A DNA stretch of 64,000 bases from Jilunia laotingensis (GTDB lineage: Bacteria; Bacteroidota; Bacteroidia; Bacteroidales; Bacteroidaceae), in the NCBI RefSeq assembly GCF_014385165.1, contig NZ_JACRTF010000001.1, positions 3,720,001 through 3,784,000 of the forward strand, in the 5' to 3' direction. The position numbers were made by a program, and so were the translations under genes. Positions 37,679 to 47,564 of this stretch are shown piece by piece. Every line of letters begins with the position of its first letter. Within the stretch, counting starts at the first letter, position 1. The notes beneath the pieces are model-generated. The model did not search any database and was not told the origin of the DNA. It saw only the letters and a list, made by a program, of their open reading frames with translations.

Positions 37679-39436
37679 TTACTCCTTGATATCAACTACC
37701 AGATTCAATTCGTCTAATTGGGATGGATCAAGTGCTGCCGGAGCATCCAGCATTACGTCACGACCAGAATTGTTTTTGGGGAATGCGATACAGTCGCGAA
37801 TTGAATCCAGTCCGGCAAAGAGAGAGACCCAACGATCTAAGCCATATGCAAGACCACCGTGTGGAGGTGCACCGAACTTGAATGCATTCATTAGGAATCC
37901 GAATTGTTCTTGTGCCTTTTCGGGGGTAAAGCCCAAAATTTCGAACATTCTGGCTTGTAACTGGGAGTCATGGATACGGATGGAACCGCCACCAACTTCC
38001 ACACCATTGATTACCATATCGTAAGCATCGGCACGTACTGCTGCCGGATCGGTGTCCAGTAAAGGTATGTCTTCGTTTTTCGGATGAGTGAACGGATGGT
38101 GCATGGCCATCAGTCGACCTTCTTCTTCACTCCATTCAAACATTGGGAAATCTACCACCCACAGGCAGGCAAACTTATTTTTATCGCGCAACCCAAGTTG
38201 AGAACCCACCTCCAAACGGAGTTCATTCAACTGCTTACGGGTTTTCATAACATCATCGCCACTCAGTATCAAGATCAAATCACCTGGTTTAGCTCCAAAT
38301 GCTTCTTTCATCTGTTGCAGAACTTCCTGGCTATAGAATTTGTCTACGCTTGATTTTACGGTTCCGTCAGCCTCGATACGGGCATAAACCATACCCTTGG
38401 CACCAATCTGTGGTTTCTTTACAAACTCGGTCAAGGCATCCAATTGCTTGCGGGTATAAGTTGCAGCACCTTCGGCACAAATGCCACCAATGTATGTAGC
38501 GTTATCGAATACGGAGAAACCGTGTCCTTTCATTACGTCCATCAGTTCGACAAATGGCATACCGAAACGTAAGTCAGGTTTATCACTACCATAATATTTC
38601 ATGGCATCTGCCCACGTCATGCGTTGGAAGGGTTCCGTCAATTCGATACCGCGCATTGTTTTAAATAGATGCTTAGCCATACCTTCGAATGTGTTAATTA
38701 TGTCGTCTTGTTCAACGAAGCTCATTTCACAGTCGATCTGTGTAAATTCCGGTTGACGATCCGCACGTAAATCTTCATCGCGGAAACATTTTGCAATCTG
38801 GAAATAACGGTCGAAGCCGGAAACCATCAGCAATTGTTTCAAGGTCTGAGGTGACTGCGGCAATGCATAAAACTGTCCCGGATTCATGCGTGAAGGAACT
38901 ACAAAGTCACGCGCACCTTCCGGTGTAGATCCGATCAATATAGGAGTTTCTACTTCAAGAAATCCCAACTGATCCAAATATTTGCGTACTTCGATGGTCA
39001 TTTTATGGCGTAGTTCAAGGTTGGAACGAACTGCATTCCGACGTAAGTCAAGGTAACGGTATTTCATTCGAATATCATCACCTCCATCTGTATTATCTTC
39101 AATTGTAAAAGGAGGAGTTGCAGATGTATTAAGAATATTCAGTTCCGATACAATGATTTCGATATCTCCGGTAGGAATATTGGCATTTTTATTGAAACGT
39201 TCATTTACGGTACCTTTGATTTGTATTACAAATTCACGTCCCAATTTGTTAGCCTGTTCGCACAGTTCTGCGTTTACTTCTTCATTAAACACCAATTGGG
39301 TGATTCCGTAACGGTCGCGAAGGTCAATAAAAGTCATACCTCCCATTTTACGGCTGCGCTGTACCCAACCCGCCAGCGTGACTTGCTTATTTACATCGGA
39401 GAGTCTCAGTTCTCCACAAGTGTGTGTTCTAAACAT
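37679..39436 (-). CDS. aspS: Aspartate--tRNA ligase
   Basis: Charges tRNA-Asp. The 585-aa length matches the bacterial-type enzyme, with anticodon-binding OB fold at 1-110 ([22 protein letters not shown] starts it), class II motif 1 near [22 protein letters not shown], motif 2 near [16 protein letters not shown], the bacterial GAD insertion at about 285-420, and motif 3 [15 protein letters not shown] near 545. No separate AsnRS or GatCAB is in the window, so discriminating status is not judged. TACTTTTG box 41 bases upstream. Confidence 0.97.
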   Translation of the reverse strand: MFRTHTCGELRLSDVNKQVTLAGWVQRSRKMGGMTFIDLRDRYGITQLVFNEEVNAELCEQANKLGREFVIQIKGTVNERFNKNANIPTGDIEIIVSELNILNTSATPPFTIEDNTDGGDDIRMKYRYLDLRRNAVRSNLELRHKMTIEVRKYLDQLGFLEVETPILIGSTPEGARDFVVPSRMNPGQFYALPQSPQTLKQLLMVSGFDRYFQIAKCFRDEDLRADRQPEFTQIDCEMSFVEQDDIINTFEGMAKHLFKTMRGIELTEPFQRMTWADAMKYYGSDKPDLRFGMPFVELMDVMKGHGFSVFDNATYIGGICAEGAATYTRKQLDALTEFVKKPQIGAKGMVYARIEADGTVKSSVDKFYSQEVLQQMKEAFGAKPGDLILILSGDDVMKTRKQLNELRLEVGSQLGLRDKNKFACLWVVDFPMFEWSEEEGRLMAMHHPFTHPKNEDIPLLDTDPAAVRADAYDMVINGVEVGGGSIRIHDSQLQARMFEILGFTPEKAQEQFGFLMNAFKFGAPPHGGLAYGLDRWVSLFAGLDSIRDCIAFPKNNSGRDVMLDAPAALDPSQLDELNLVVDIKE

Positions 39437-39476
39437 ATATTTCGTATTTTATAATAATCTTTGTTTAAGTAGCCTG

Positions 39477-39484
39477 CAAAAGTA
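39477..39484 (-). promoter_or_regulatory. -7 box of aspS
   Basis: TACTTTTG on the minus strand, 41 bases before the aspS ATG and just upstream of the 3' end of the lipid kinase gene. Confidence 0.55.
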
Positions 39485-39493
39485 CACAATTTA

Positions 39494-40516
39494 TTAATCC
39501 TTCCGAGTCAATTTCTTAATAATTTTCTGATTTTTGTGAGTGATATTGTCTACGATTGCTTCATTGATCATTTTAATGCCATTGACGTATTCTTGCGCTT
39601 TCTGAAGTACATTATTGCTCTCTACCGTATTTCTTGGGACGACCACATATAATCCTCTTTGTATGATTTCGATGTTTATGTCCTCGTCGGCTTGCATCGG
39701 ATCGCCGTCAAAATGTACGACTCCCGGGTTGTCACGGTGAATACGTAGCTTTCTACAGCGGAAGGTTTTTATGCGGCTATTTTGGTCGAGTGTTTTATTA
39801 AATAACTGAAAAGCGAGTGCCGGTACATCAAGTACAGTAAACGGTTCTAGAATTGTGACATCCAAAAGACCGTCATTGAGAGTGGCTTGCGGTGCGATAT
39901 ACGCATTGTTTCCATATTGTGAGGCGTTTCCACAAGCAATAAGGAACGCTTTGTATTTACAAATACCATCCTCCGTCTCAAGTTCATAGGTCTCCGGCTG
40001 ATAAGTAAGACTTTCTTGCAATGTTTTTTCAAGGTAAGTCAAAGGGCCTCGTTTGCCGGCATTAGCGAATTTCAGACTCACAAAAGCGTCAAAACCGACT
40101 CCGCAGGTACAAAAGAAATCTACTCCATTGATTTTGCCATAATCAATGGAATCCATGACTCCATCATTGATTATTTCCAATGCTTTTTTAGGTTCCATGG
40201 GAATGTGCAGATGTCTGGCAAGTCCATTTCCTGAGCCACAAGGGATAATTCCGAGTGCGGTTTTCGTATGTACGAGAGAACGCCCTATTTCATTAATAGT
40301 GCCGTCTCCACCAATTGCAACTACAATGTCTACATTTTCTCGGGCTGCTTGTGCGGCTATTTCTATTGCATGACCGGCTCTTTCAGTATTTACCACATTC
40401 CAAATATATTTTTCCTTATCTATCTTTTCGTTTAATAGATTAAGAATCAGTTCTTTTCCCTGTGTACCTGAAATTGGATTGACAATGAATGTTATTTTCT
40501 TCATCTTTTCGTTCAT
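39494..40516 (-). CDS. Lipid kinase of the diacylglycerol/sphingosine kinase family
   Basis: A 340-aa cytosolic or peripheral enzyme with the DAGK catalytic fold: FIVNPISGTQGKE near the start, ATP-site GGDGTINEIGRSL at about 68-80, PCGSGNGLARHL near 94, and C-terminal beta-sandwich GLLDVTILEPF. The family includes diacylglycerol, ceramide and sphingosine kinases, and these motifs do not separate them. The gene is divergent from serine palmitoyltransferase, the first enzyme of sphingolipid synthesis, which makes a sphingoid or ceramide substrate worth testing (inference). A second start Met5 is possible. Confidence 0.85.
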   Translation of the reverse strand: MNEKMKKITFIVNPISGTQGKELILNLLNEKIDKEKYIWNVVNTERAGHAIEIAAQAARENVDIVVAIGGDGTINEIGRSLVHTKTALGIIPCGSGNGLARHLHIPMEPKKALEIINDGVMDSIDYGKINGVDFFCTCGVGFDAFVSLKFANAGKRGPLTYLEKTLQESLTYQPETYELETEDGICKYKAFLIACGNASQYGNNAYIAPQATLNDGLLDVTILEPFTVLDVPALAFQLFNKTLDQNSRIKTFRCRKLRIHRDNPGVVHFDGDPMQADEDINIEIIQRGLYVVVPRNTVESNNVLQKAQEYVNGIKMINEAIVDNITHKNQKIIKKLTRKD

Positions 40517-40541
40517 GCTAATTCTTATCGATTGTGGTCGA

Positions 40542-40549
40542 CAAAAGTA
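40542..40549 (-). promoter_or_regulatory. -7 box of the lipid kinase gene
   Basis: TACTTTTG on the minus strand, 26 bases before the ATG. Confidence 0.55.
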
Positions 40550-40643
40550 ATATAAAATTCTTAATTTTAATTCTTTCTACCAAGTCAAAAGCGGAAAGAG
40601 TAGTTTTTTTCATTTAAAAAGAACATCCAAAAGCAATTTTTGT

Positions 40644-40651
40644 TATCTTTG
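40644..40651 (+). promoter_or_regulatory. -7 box of the serine palmitoyltransferase gene
   Basis: TATCTTTG, followed by a leader of about 80 bases before the ATG at 40739. Confidence 0.6.
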
Positions 40652-40738
40652 CACCCTGTTTTAAACAGTTATTAAGGAAAAAGATTTTAGGCTGCTGTTC
40701 AGCCAGCAACTAAACAAGTGAATATTAAACAACAATTC

Positions 40739-41923
40739 ATGGGATTATTACAAGAGAAGTTAGCTAAATACGACTTGCCACAGCAATATATGGCAATGGG
40801 CGTATACCCTTATTTTCGTGAAATCGAAGGAAAACAGGGTACAGAAGTCAACATGGGCGGACACAAAGTGTTGATGTTCGGTTCAAATGCATACACGGGT
40901 CTTACTGGAGATGAAAGAGTTATTGAGGCCGGAATTGAGGCTATGAAAAAATACGGTTCAGGTTGTGCCGGCTCACGTTTTTTGAACGGTACGCTTGACT
41001 TGCATGTGAAATTGGAAAAGGAACTAGCAGCTTTTGTAGGTAAGGAAGATGCCCTTTGTTTTTCGACTGGTTTTACTGTTAACTCTGGAGTTATAGCTTG
41101 TCTGACGGATCGTAATGATTATATTATTTGTGATGATCGCGATCATGCTTCGATAGTGGACGGGCGTCGTTTGTCATTCTCTCAGAATCTTAAATACAAG
41201 CATAATGATATGGCCGATCTGGAAAAGCAACTTCAGAAATGTAATCCTGAATCGGTGAAATTAATTATAGTGGACGGTGTGTTTTCTATGGAAGGTGATT
41301 TGGCGAATTTGCCTGAGATTGTCCGTCTAAAACATAAATATAATGCAACCATTATGGTGGATGAAGCTCACGGATTAGGTGTTTTTGGAAAGCAAGGACG
41401 TGGAGTTTGCGATCATTTTGGCTTGACTGATGAAGTAGACTTAATTATGGGTACTTTTAGTAAGTCATTGGCATCTATTGGGGGATTTATTGCTGCTGAT
41501 GAATCAATCATTAATTGGTTGCGTCATACGGCTCGTACTTATATTTTCAGTGCATCCAATACTCCGGCAGCTACGGCTTCTGCTCTGAAGGCTCTTCACA
41601 TCATTCAAGAAGAACCGGAAAGACTGGCTGCCCTTTGGGAAGCTACAAATTATGCTCTGAAGCGTTTCCGTGATGCGGGATTTGAAATAGGTGCAACTGA
41701 ATCTCCTATTATTCCTCTATATGTTCGTGATACGGAAAAAACTTTCATGGTCACTAAGTTGGCTTTTGATGAAGGAGTTTTTATTAATCCGGTTATTCCA
41801 CCAGCTTGTGCCCCACAAGATACGCTGGTGCGTGTTGCGTTAATGGCTACGCATACTAAAGAACAGATTGATATCGCTGTAGAGAAATTATTGAAATGCT
41901 TTAAGGAATTGGAAATCCTTTAA
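40739..41923 (+). CDS. spt: Serine palmitoyltransferase (alpha-oxoamine synthase)
   Basis: Condenses serine with an acyl-CoA to give 3-ketosphinganine, the entry to Bacteroides sphingolipids. PLP-dependent alpha-oxoamine synthase fold: substrate loop NAYTGLTGDERV, glycine-rich YGSGCAGSRFLNGT, PLP-stacking region DHASIVDGRRLS, VDEAHGLGVFG (PLP aspartate and histidine), and the Schiff-base lysine K242 in GTFSKSLASIGGF. The 394-aa form from ATG 40739 starts MGLLQEKLAKYDLPQ; a GTG at 40718 would add seven residues. The alternative product, 2-amino-3-ketobutyrate CoA ligase (Kbl), belongs to the same family, but the N-terminal region is SPT-like. Followed by a terminator. Confidence 0.9.
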   Translation: MGLLQEKLAKYDLPQQYMAMGVYPYFREIEGKQGTEVNMGGHKVLMFGSNAYTGLTGDERVIEAGIEAMKKYGSGCAGSRFLNGTLDLHVKLEKELAAFVGKEDALCFSTGFTVNSGVIACLTDRNDYIICDDRDHASIVDGRRLSFSQNLKYKHNDMADLEKQLQKCNPESVKLIIVDGVFSMEGDLANLPEIVRLKHKYNATIMVDEAHGLGVFGKQGRGVCDHFGLTDEVDLIMGTFSKSLASIGGFIAADESIINWLRHTARTYIFSASNTPAATASALKALHIIQEEPERLAALWEATNYALKRFRDAGFEIGATESPIIPLYVRDTEKTFMVTKLAFDEGVFINPVIPPACAPQDTLVRVALMATHTKEQIDIAVEKLLKCFKELEIL

Positions 41924-41962
41924 AAGACAAGGGCTGTTTCCAAAGAAACGGTCAATTAAAGA

Positions 41963-42010
41963 AAGCCTACCATTCTCGGTTATCATAACAGAGGAAATGG
42001 TAGGTTTTCA
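41963..42010 (+). terminator. Terminator after spt
   Basis: Arms AAAGCCTACCATT and AATGGTAGGTTTT flank a 21-base loop. It lies between convergent genes. Confidence 0.75.
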
Positions 42011-42029
42011 TTATATAGGAATTCAAATT

Positions 42030-42212
42030 TTAGCCTCTTGATCCTAAACTCTCTAGATCCGGGTTCAACTCTTCAACTACTTTTTGAACTTCCTTTTTGG
42101 TTACTTTACTATAAACAGCGATTTGCTGTCCGGGCAATACTTCCGGGTTTTTACTCTCTAGCTTTAATTGTTCTTTTCTCTTTTTAGAGGCATTCTTTTT
42201 CTTCGTATCCAT
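42030..42212 (-). CDS. Small basic protein, unknown function
   Basis: A 60-aa protein with a strongly basic N-terminus (DTKKKNASKKRKEQLK) and an acidic C-terminal helix (VQKVVEELNPDLESLG). No signal peptide or membrane segment. It follows the DUF1622 gene by 46 bases in the same direction, which suggests co-transcription. The charge pattern is consistent with a nucleic-acid-binding or scaffold role, but no family is recognised. Confidence 0.6.
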   Translation of the reverse strand: MDTKKKNASKKRKEQLKLESKNPEVLPGQQIAVYSKVTKKEVQKVVEELNPDLESLGSRG

Positions 42213-42258
42213 ATCTTTCAGTTTAGGTTAGTATTGATTGTGTAACAGAAATGTTTCT

Positions 42259-42615
42259 TTATGGTTCATTCGATGCCTTGCTTTCTACTTCCAACTCTTT
42301 TATTTCTTTGTTTAAGAAAACCGAAAGGACTGTACGTAACACAACTACACCCCCAAGAATAGCAAGTTCATTAAGGGTTGGTTCGAGTACTGTTTTTAGA
42401 ATATCAGAAGCAATGAGGAATTCCAAACCAAGCAGCAAATAAGTTCCGAATGTGGCTCGTAGTTTACGGATATTTATTGGGGAATATTTACCATTGAACC
42501 TCATAAGTTCATTAATTAGAAAAGAAATAAAAGCGATCAGTGCCCCATATGTAACAATGAGAAGGCTGATTACGCTTATTATAGTGGCCAAAAAGTTTAG
42601 AAAATGTGTAAGCAT
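42259..42615 (-). CDS. DUF1622 small membrane protein
   Basis: A 118-aa protein with three hydrophobic helices: about 4-35, 58-76 and 84-100. The pattern RKLRATFGTYLLLGLEFLIA followed by ILGGVVVLRTVLSVFLNKE is characteristic of the DUF1622 family. The C-terminal 15 residues are acidic and cytosolic. Function unknown. Upstream gene of a two-gene unit with the small basic protein; no promoter box found in the AT-rich stretch before it. Confidence 0.85.
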   Translation of the reverse strand: MLTHFLNFLATIISVISLLIVTYGALIAFISFLINELMRFNGKYSPINIRKLRATFGTYLLLGLEFLIASDILKTVLEPTLNELAILGGVVVLRTVLSVFLNKEIKELEVESKASNEP

Positions 42616-42779
42616 AGGTCTATTTTCTATATTATTATGAATATTACATTTGGCACCCGGTTTTAGTTCAATCCTTAGTATGAAAACTCTTAGTTTTTTC
42701 TTAATAACAAATGATAAATCATAAACAAATGAAGGTCAAATGTTTAATAAATTAATAGCAAAAATATTAGGCTTTAGTA

Positions 42780-42809
42780 TTGCTAATTTGAAAATACTCC
42801 CTATCTTTG
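42780..42809 (+). promoter_or_regulatory. Promoter of the tRNA-Pro pair
   Basis: A -33 TTG (42780-42782) and -7 box TATCTTTG (42802-42809) are 19 bases apart, 30 bases before the first tRNA-Pro. Confidence 0.7.
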
Positions 42810-42839
42810 CACCGCTTTTCGATAGAACGCCTCCATCTT

Positions 42840-42914
42840 CGGGGTGTAGCGCAGTCCGGTTAGCGCACCTGCTTTGGGAGCAGGGGGTCGTGGGTTCGAA
42901 TCCCGCTACCCCGA
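42840..42914 (+). tRNA. tRNA-Pro(TGG), copy 1
   Basis: Acceptor stem CGGGGTG pairs with TACCCCG plus discriminator A. The anticodon stem CCTGC/GCAGG encloses loop TTTGGGA, giving anticodon TGG. The T loop is GTTCGAATC. CCA is not encoded. Confidence 0.96.
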
Positions 42915-42952
42915 CAACTAAAGGAAAAAAGGTCGTTTTAGTGAAAAGTTCT

Positions 42953-43027
42953 CGGGGTGTAGCGCAGTCCGGTTAGCGCACCTGCTTTGGGAGCAGGGGG
43001 TCGTGGGTTCGAATCCCGCTACCCCGA
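42953..43027 (+). tRNA. tRNA-Pro(TGG), copy 2
   Basis: An exact 75-nt copy of the preceding tRNA-Pro after a 38-base spacer. It is followed directly by a terminator, so the two are one transcript. Confidence 0.96.
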
Positions 43028-43028
43028 C

Positions 43029-43078
43029 GAAAAGAGAAAGCAGTTACATATTTTTATGTAGCTGCTTTCTCTTTTTAC
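43029..43078. terminator. Bidirectional terminator (tRNA-Pro / trmN6)
   Basis: Long arms AAAAGAGAAAGCAG and CTGCTTTCTCTTTT, extended by TTACATA/ATGTAG pairs, lie between the convergent tRNA and methyltransferase genes and overlap the stop codon of the latter by a few bases. Confidence 0.8.
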
Positions 43079-43779
43079 ATATTTAAATAATAATCTTTAG
43101 TCAGTTTAATGTATTCATTGCTGTATTTATGCCGAGACAATTCAATCAGTAATTCCTCTGTTTGGCATTCTTGTCTTTCAAAAGTAAAGGTAAGCAAATT
43201 CCTTTTAGGAGCTTGTCCGGGAGTAGTAATTATATTCAATTGTTGAGATGGATAAAGAGAAAAGTTATTAGCTGTTTCCTTTACTTTATTTACAATGTCC
43301 GATGGTATAATAACTGTAAATCTTCCATTTTCCGAAAGCATTTCAGATACGCCTTTTAACAAATCAATATAAGTGAAATTATCATTGTGTCTGGCTGTTT
43401 TACGCTGAGAATCCGGGCATTTTAGAGAATCGGTAAAATAAGGTGGATTAGAAACAATAACATCAAAATGTACGGAGGGCTTATATTCTTTGAAATCACC
43501 TTCTATGACTTGCATTCTGTCTTTCCATGGAGATTGTTCTATATTCTCTGTAGCTTGTTTAGCGGCATTTGGATCTATTTCTAATGCAACAATAAATGCA
43601 TCGCTGCGCTGTGCGAGCATCAGTGCTACTAAACCAGTACCAGTGCCGACATCAAGAATTCTATCTGCCCTATCGATATTAGTCCACGCGCCTAACAAGA
43701 CTCCATCTGTACCTACTTTCATGGCACATTTATCATGCCATACTGTAAACTTCTTAAATTGAAAGAATGGATTTGACAT
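43075..43779 (-). CDS. trmN6: tRNA1(Val) A37 N6-methyltransferase (TrmN6/YfiC family)
   Basis: A 234-aa SAM-dependent methyltransferase. Motif I ILDVGTGTGLVALMLAQRS is near residue 41, motif II acidic end ALEIDPNAA near 67, and motif IV VSNPPYF near 110, the N6-adenine signature. The N-terminus FQFKKFTVWHDKCAMKVGTDGVLLGAW is characteristic of the TrmN6 family. The tRNA target here is inferred from the family. Transcribed alone from a TATTTTTG box. Confidence 0.93.
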   Translation of the reverse strand: MSNPFFQFKKFTVWHDKCAMKVGTDGVLLGAWTNIDRADRILDVGTGTGLVALMLAQRSDAFIVALEIDPNAAKQATENIEQSPWKDRMQVIEGDFKEYKPSVHFDVIVSNPPYFTDSLKCPDSQRKTARHNDNFTYIDLLKGVSEMLSENGRFTVIIPSDIVNKVKETANNFSLYPSQQLNIITTPGQAPKRNLLTFTFERQECQTEELLIELSRHKYSNEYIKLTKDYYLNM

Positions 43780-43805
43780 TTCTATTTATTTCTTGTAAGA
43801 ATTGC

Positions 43806-43813
43806 CAAAAATA
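43806..43813 (-). promoter_or_regulatory. -7 box of trmN6
   Basis: TATTTTTG on the minus strand, 26 bases before the ATG. Confidence 0.55.
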
Positions 43814-43910
43814 AATAATAATTATGAGACTGCCTTTTTTAAAAACTAATATTTGGCATTGTTTTTGTGTTTTTATTGAACATGGGCTTCATTTTTAATG
43901 AATAATCAAT

Positions 43911-43918
43911 TAACTTTG
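43911..43918 (+). promoter_or_regulatory. -7 box of the lon-tgt-lptF operon
   Basis: TAACTTTG, 47 bases before the lon ATG. Confidence 0.6.
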
Positions 43919-43965
43919 CAAACAATTTATGCCCATCTGCAATGACATAAACTAATTTAAATGAA

Positions 43966-46434
43966 ATGATGAAAGAAAAATATTTAATGGAAGATTCTGA
44001 TGATAACGCATTCTCTCTGATTACTGATTTTGAAGGAAATGATGAAGAGATGCTAGAAGTAAAGACCCAATCAGGAGATATTCTTCCAGTTCTACCTCTT
44101 CGTAATATGGTACTATTTCCGGGAGTGTTCATGCCGGTATCAGTAGGAAGAAAATCATCTCTAAAATTAATTCGGGAAGCTGAAAAGAAAAAGAAGAATA
44201 TCGCTGTTGTCTGCCAAAAAATAGCGCAGACGGACGAACCGACATTTGAAGATTTGCATACAATAGGTACAATTGCGAAAATAGTACGTGTATTGGAGAT
44301 GCCGGATCAGACCACCACAGTTATTCTTCAGGGATTTAAACGTATTGAATTAAAGAATATCATAGAAACTTCCCCTTATTTAAAGGGAGAAGTAGAGGTG
44401 AAAAACGAAGATATTCCTGCTAAAGATGATAAAGAGTTTCAAGCATTAGTTGAATCTTGCAAAGATTTAACAATACGTTTTATAAAATCATCCGACTCTC
44501 TGCATCAAGATTCTGCATTTGCAATCAAGAACATCAACAACCATATGTTTCTTGTTGATTTTATGTGTACTAATATTCCATTGAAGAAGGATGAAAAAAT
44601 AGAATTGTTGCGTTTTGATTCTTTGAGGGAACGTGCTTATCGTTTACTTGAGATTCTTAATAGGGAGGTTCAACTTGCGGAAATAAAAGCATCCATTCAA
44701 ATGCGGGCTCGAGAAGATATCGATCAACAACAGCGGGAATATTTTTTGCAACAACAGATAAAAACCATTCAGGATGAATTAGGTGGTGGCGGCCAGGAGC
44801 AGGAAATAGAGGAGATGCGCAATAAATCATTAAAAATGAAATGGGGAGAAGAAGTACAGGAACTTTTCCTTAAAGAATTGGCTAAATTAGAGCGTACCCA
44901 TCCGCAATCTCCTGACTATAGCGTTCAGTTGAACTATCTGCAAACTATGTTGAGTTTGCCATGGGGAGTTTACACCACAGATAATCTGAATTTAAAAAGC
45001 GCAGAAAAGACATTGAATAAAGATCATTATGGTCTAGAGAAGGTTAAAGAGCGCATTTTGGAACATTTGGCGGTGTTGAAGCTGAAAGGCGATATGAAAT
45101 CTCCGATTATATGTTTGTACGGCCCCCCCGGGGTGGGTAAAACTTCTTTAGGGAAATCGATAGCAGCCGCTTTGAAAAGAAAATATATGCGTATGTCTTT
45201 AGGTGGCGTTCACGATGAAGCGGAAATACGTGGACATCGTAAAACTTACATTGGTGCAATGCCCGGACGTATTATCAAGAGTTTGATTAAAGCTGGCTCT
45301 TCTAATCCGGTATTTATACTGGATGAGATTGATAAAGTTAGTGCTGATCGTCAGGGAGATCCTTCGTCTGCTCTTCTAGAAGTTCTTGATCCCGAACAGA
45401 ATACAACATTTCATGATAATTTCTTGGATGTTGATTATGATCTTTCTAAAATAATGTTCATTGCTACGGCCAATAATCTTAATACGATTCCAGAACCATT
45501 ATTGGATCGTATGGAGCTAATTGAAGTTAGTGGATACATTACTGAAGAAAAAATAGAAATAGCCCGTAAACATTTAGTTCCTAAAGAACTGGAAGCAAAC
45601 GGTATGAAGAAGACCGATATTAAGATTCCAAAAGAGACAATAGAAGCTATAATCGAATCGTATACTCGTGAAAGCGGAGTACGTGAACTGGAAAAGAAAA
45701 TAGATAAAATACTTCGTAAATCTGCGCGTCAATATGCTACGGATGGTTATTTCTTAAAAACAGAGATCAAGCCTACCGATCTTTATGACTTCTTGGGTGC
45801 CCCGGAATATACCCGTGATAAATATCAGGGAAATGAATATGCCGGAGTTGTTACAGGATTGGCATGGACTGCAGTTGGAGGTGAAATTTTATTTGTCGAA
45901 ACTAGCTTGAGCCGTGGGAAAGGTGGTCGATTGACTCTGACAGGTAACTTGGGTGATGTAATGAAAGAATCTGCCATGTTGGCGCTTGAGTATATTAAAG
46001 CACATGTTTCGTTATTAAAATTGGATGAAGAAATCTTTGATAACTGGAATATTCATGTTCATGTACCCGAAGGTGCTATTCCGAAAGATGGCCCTTCTGC
46101 TGGAATTACTATGGCGACTTCTTTAGCTTCTGCTTTGACACAACGAAAAGTGAAGGCAAATCTTGCCATGACTGGTGAGATTACATTACGTGGAAAAGTA
46201 CTACCAGTCGGTGGAATTAAAGAAAAGATATTGGCGGCTAAACGAGCTGGTATCAAGGAAATCATTTTGAGTGTAGAAAATAAAAAGAATATAGATGAAA
46301 TTCAGGATATTTATTTAAAAGGATTGACATTTCATTATGTGTCTGATGTGAAAGAAGTATTTGCTATCGCTCTGACAGATGAAAAAGTAGCCGATGCAAT
46401 AGATTTATCCGTAAAGAAAAATAGCCAGGAATGA
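43966..46434 (+). CDS. lon: ATP-dependent protease Lon
   Basis: Degrades misfolded and regulatory proteins. The 822-aa LonA form has an N-terminal substrate domain ([19 protein letters not shown] near 42), a coiled-coil region near 230-300, an AAA+ module (Walker [10 protein letters not shown], Walker [10 protein letters not shown], sensor ATANN), and a C-terminal protease domain with the Ser711/Lys754 dyad in [10 protein letters not shown] and GGIKEKILA. An ATG five bases upstream (43961) is followed at once by a stop (ATGAAATGA), so the start at 43966 is used. Overlaps tgt by 4 bases. Confidence 0.97.
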   Translation: MMKEKYLMEDSDDNAFSLITDFEGNDEEMLEVKTQSGDILPVLPLRNMVLFPGVFMPVSVGRKSSLKLIREAEKKKKNIAVVCQKIAQTDEPTFEDLHTIGTIAKIVRVLEMPDQTTTVILQGFKRIELKNIIETSPYLKGEVEVKNEDIPAKDDKEFQALVESCKDLTIRFIKSSDSLHQDSAFAIKNINNHMFLVDFMCTNIPLKKDEKIELLRFDSLRERAYRLLEILNREVQLAEIKASIQMRAREDIDQQQREYFLQQQIKTIQDELGGGGQEQEIEEMRNKSLKMKWGEEVQELFLKELAKLERTHPQSPDYSVQLNYLQTMLSLPWGVYTTDNLNLKSAEKTLNKDHYGLEKVKERILEHLAVLKLKGDMKSPIICLYGPPGVGKTSLGKSIAAALKRKYMRMSLGGVHDEAEIRGHRKTYIGAMPGRIIKSLIKAGSSNPVFILDEIDKVSADRQGDPSSALLEVLDPEQNTTFHDNFLDVDYDLSKIMFIATANNLNTIPEPLLDRMELIEVSGYITEEKIEIARKHLVPKELEANGMKKTDIKIPKETIEAIIESYTRESGVRELEKKIDKILRKSARQYATDGYFLKTEIKPTDLYDFLGAPEYTRDKYQGNEYAGVVTGLAWTAVGGEILFVETSLSRGKGGRLTLTGNLGDVMKESAMLALEYIKAHVSLLKLDEEIFDNWNIHVHVPEGAIPKDGPSAGITMATSLASALTQRKVKANLAMTGEITLRGKVLPVGGIKEKILAAKRAGIKEIILSVENKKNIDEIQDIYLKGLTFHYVSDVKEVFAIALTDEKVADAIDLSVKKNSQE

Positions 46435-47561
46435 CATTCGATTTACAATATACAGATGCTAAAAGTAATGCCCGTGCCGGTCTGATCTTTACAGGCCACG
46501 GGCAGATACAGACACCGATTTTTATGCCGGTAGGAACACTTGGAACTGTAAAGGGGGTACATCTTACTGAATTGAAAGAGGATATTGAGGCTCAGATCAT
46601 ACTTGGTAATACATATCATTTATATCTTCGTCCAGGTCTGGATGTTATTGAAAAAGCCGGAGGGTTGCATAAATTTAATGGATTTGATCGTCCGATGTTG
46701 ACTGATAGTGGTGGCTTTCAAGTCTTTTCTTTGGCTGGAATACGTAAACTGAGGGAAGAAGGGGCTGAATTTCGTTCACATATCGATGGAAGCAAACATA
46801 TATTTACTCCGGAAAAAGTGATGGATATCGAACGTACCATCGGAGCTGACATTATGATGGCTTTTGATGAATGCCCGCCTGGAGATTCAGATTATGACTA
46901 TGCCAAAAAGTCATTAGGACTGACACACCGATGGCTGGATAGATGTATTAAGCGTTTCAATGAAACTGAACCCAAATATGGCTATCAGCAATCTCTTTTT
47001 CCAATTGTTCAAGGATGCGTCTATACGGATCTTCGTAAACAATCTGCTGAATTTGTAGCTTCAAAAGAAGCGGATGGGAACGCCATTGGTGGTTTGGCTG
47101 TAGGTGAACCTGTCGATAAAATGTATGAAATGATTGAAGTTGTTAATGAAATACTACCTCAAGATAAACCTCGTTATTTGATGGGGGTCGGTACACCTGT
47201 TAACATTTTGGAAGGCATCGAACGCGGTGTTGATATGTTTGATTGTGTGATGCCAACTCGTAATGGACGGAATGGTATGCTTTTTACTAAAGATGGCATT
47301 ATAAATATGCGTAATAAGAAATGGGAAATGGACTTCTCTCCTATTGAAGTTGATGGTGCTTCAGTGGTAGATACGCTTTATAGCAAAGCATATTTACGTC
47401 ATTTATTCCATGCCCAAGAACTCTTAGCTATGCAGATTGCATCTATCCATAACTTGGCATTTTATTTATGGTTGGTAGGAGAAGCACGTAAACATATTAT
47501 TGCCGGTGATTTTTCTATTTGGAAACCGCAAATGGTAAAAAGAGTGTCAACAAGACTATAA
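46431..47561 (+). CDS. tgt: tRNA-guanine transglycosylase lacking the canonical zinc cysteines
   Basis: Exchanges G34 of GUN-anticodon tRNAs for a queuosine precursor. The 376-aa TIM barrel has general acid/base D92 in LTDSGGFQVF, nucleophile D271 in MFDCVMPTRNGRNG and substrate loop GGLAVGEP. The usual structural zinc site (C-x-C-x2-C before YSRAYLHHL) is absent. The aligned residues are G309, S311 and D314 just before YSKAYLRHLF; the downstream His remains. The barrel is otherwise full length. ATGA overlap with lon and a 3-base gap to the next gene show an operon. Confidence 0.95.
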   Translation: MTFDLQYTDAKSNARAGLIFTGHGQIQTPIFMPVGTLGTVKGVHLTELKEDIEAQIILGNTYHLYLRPGLDVIEKAGGLHKFNGFDRPMLTDSGGFQVFSLAGIRKLREEGAEFRSHIDGSKHIFTPEKVMDIERTIGADIMMAFDECPPGDSDYDYAKKSLGLTHRWLDRCIKRFNETEPKYGYQQSLFPIVQGCVYTDLRKQSAEFVASKEADGNAIGGLAVGEPVDKMYEMIEVVNEILPQDKPRYLMGVGTPVNILEGIERGVDMFDCVMPTRNGRNGMLFTKDGIINMRNKKWEMDFSPIEVDGASVVDTLYSKAYLRHLFHAQELLAMQIASIHNLAFYLWLVGEARKHIIAGDFSIWKPQMVKRVSTRL

Positions 47562-47564
47562 GCA

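Noticed and set aside
42740-42976. 78-codon ORF across the tRNA-Pro pair
   Set aside because: It reads through a tRNA gene and has no independent support.
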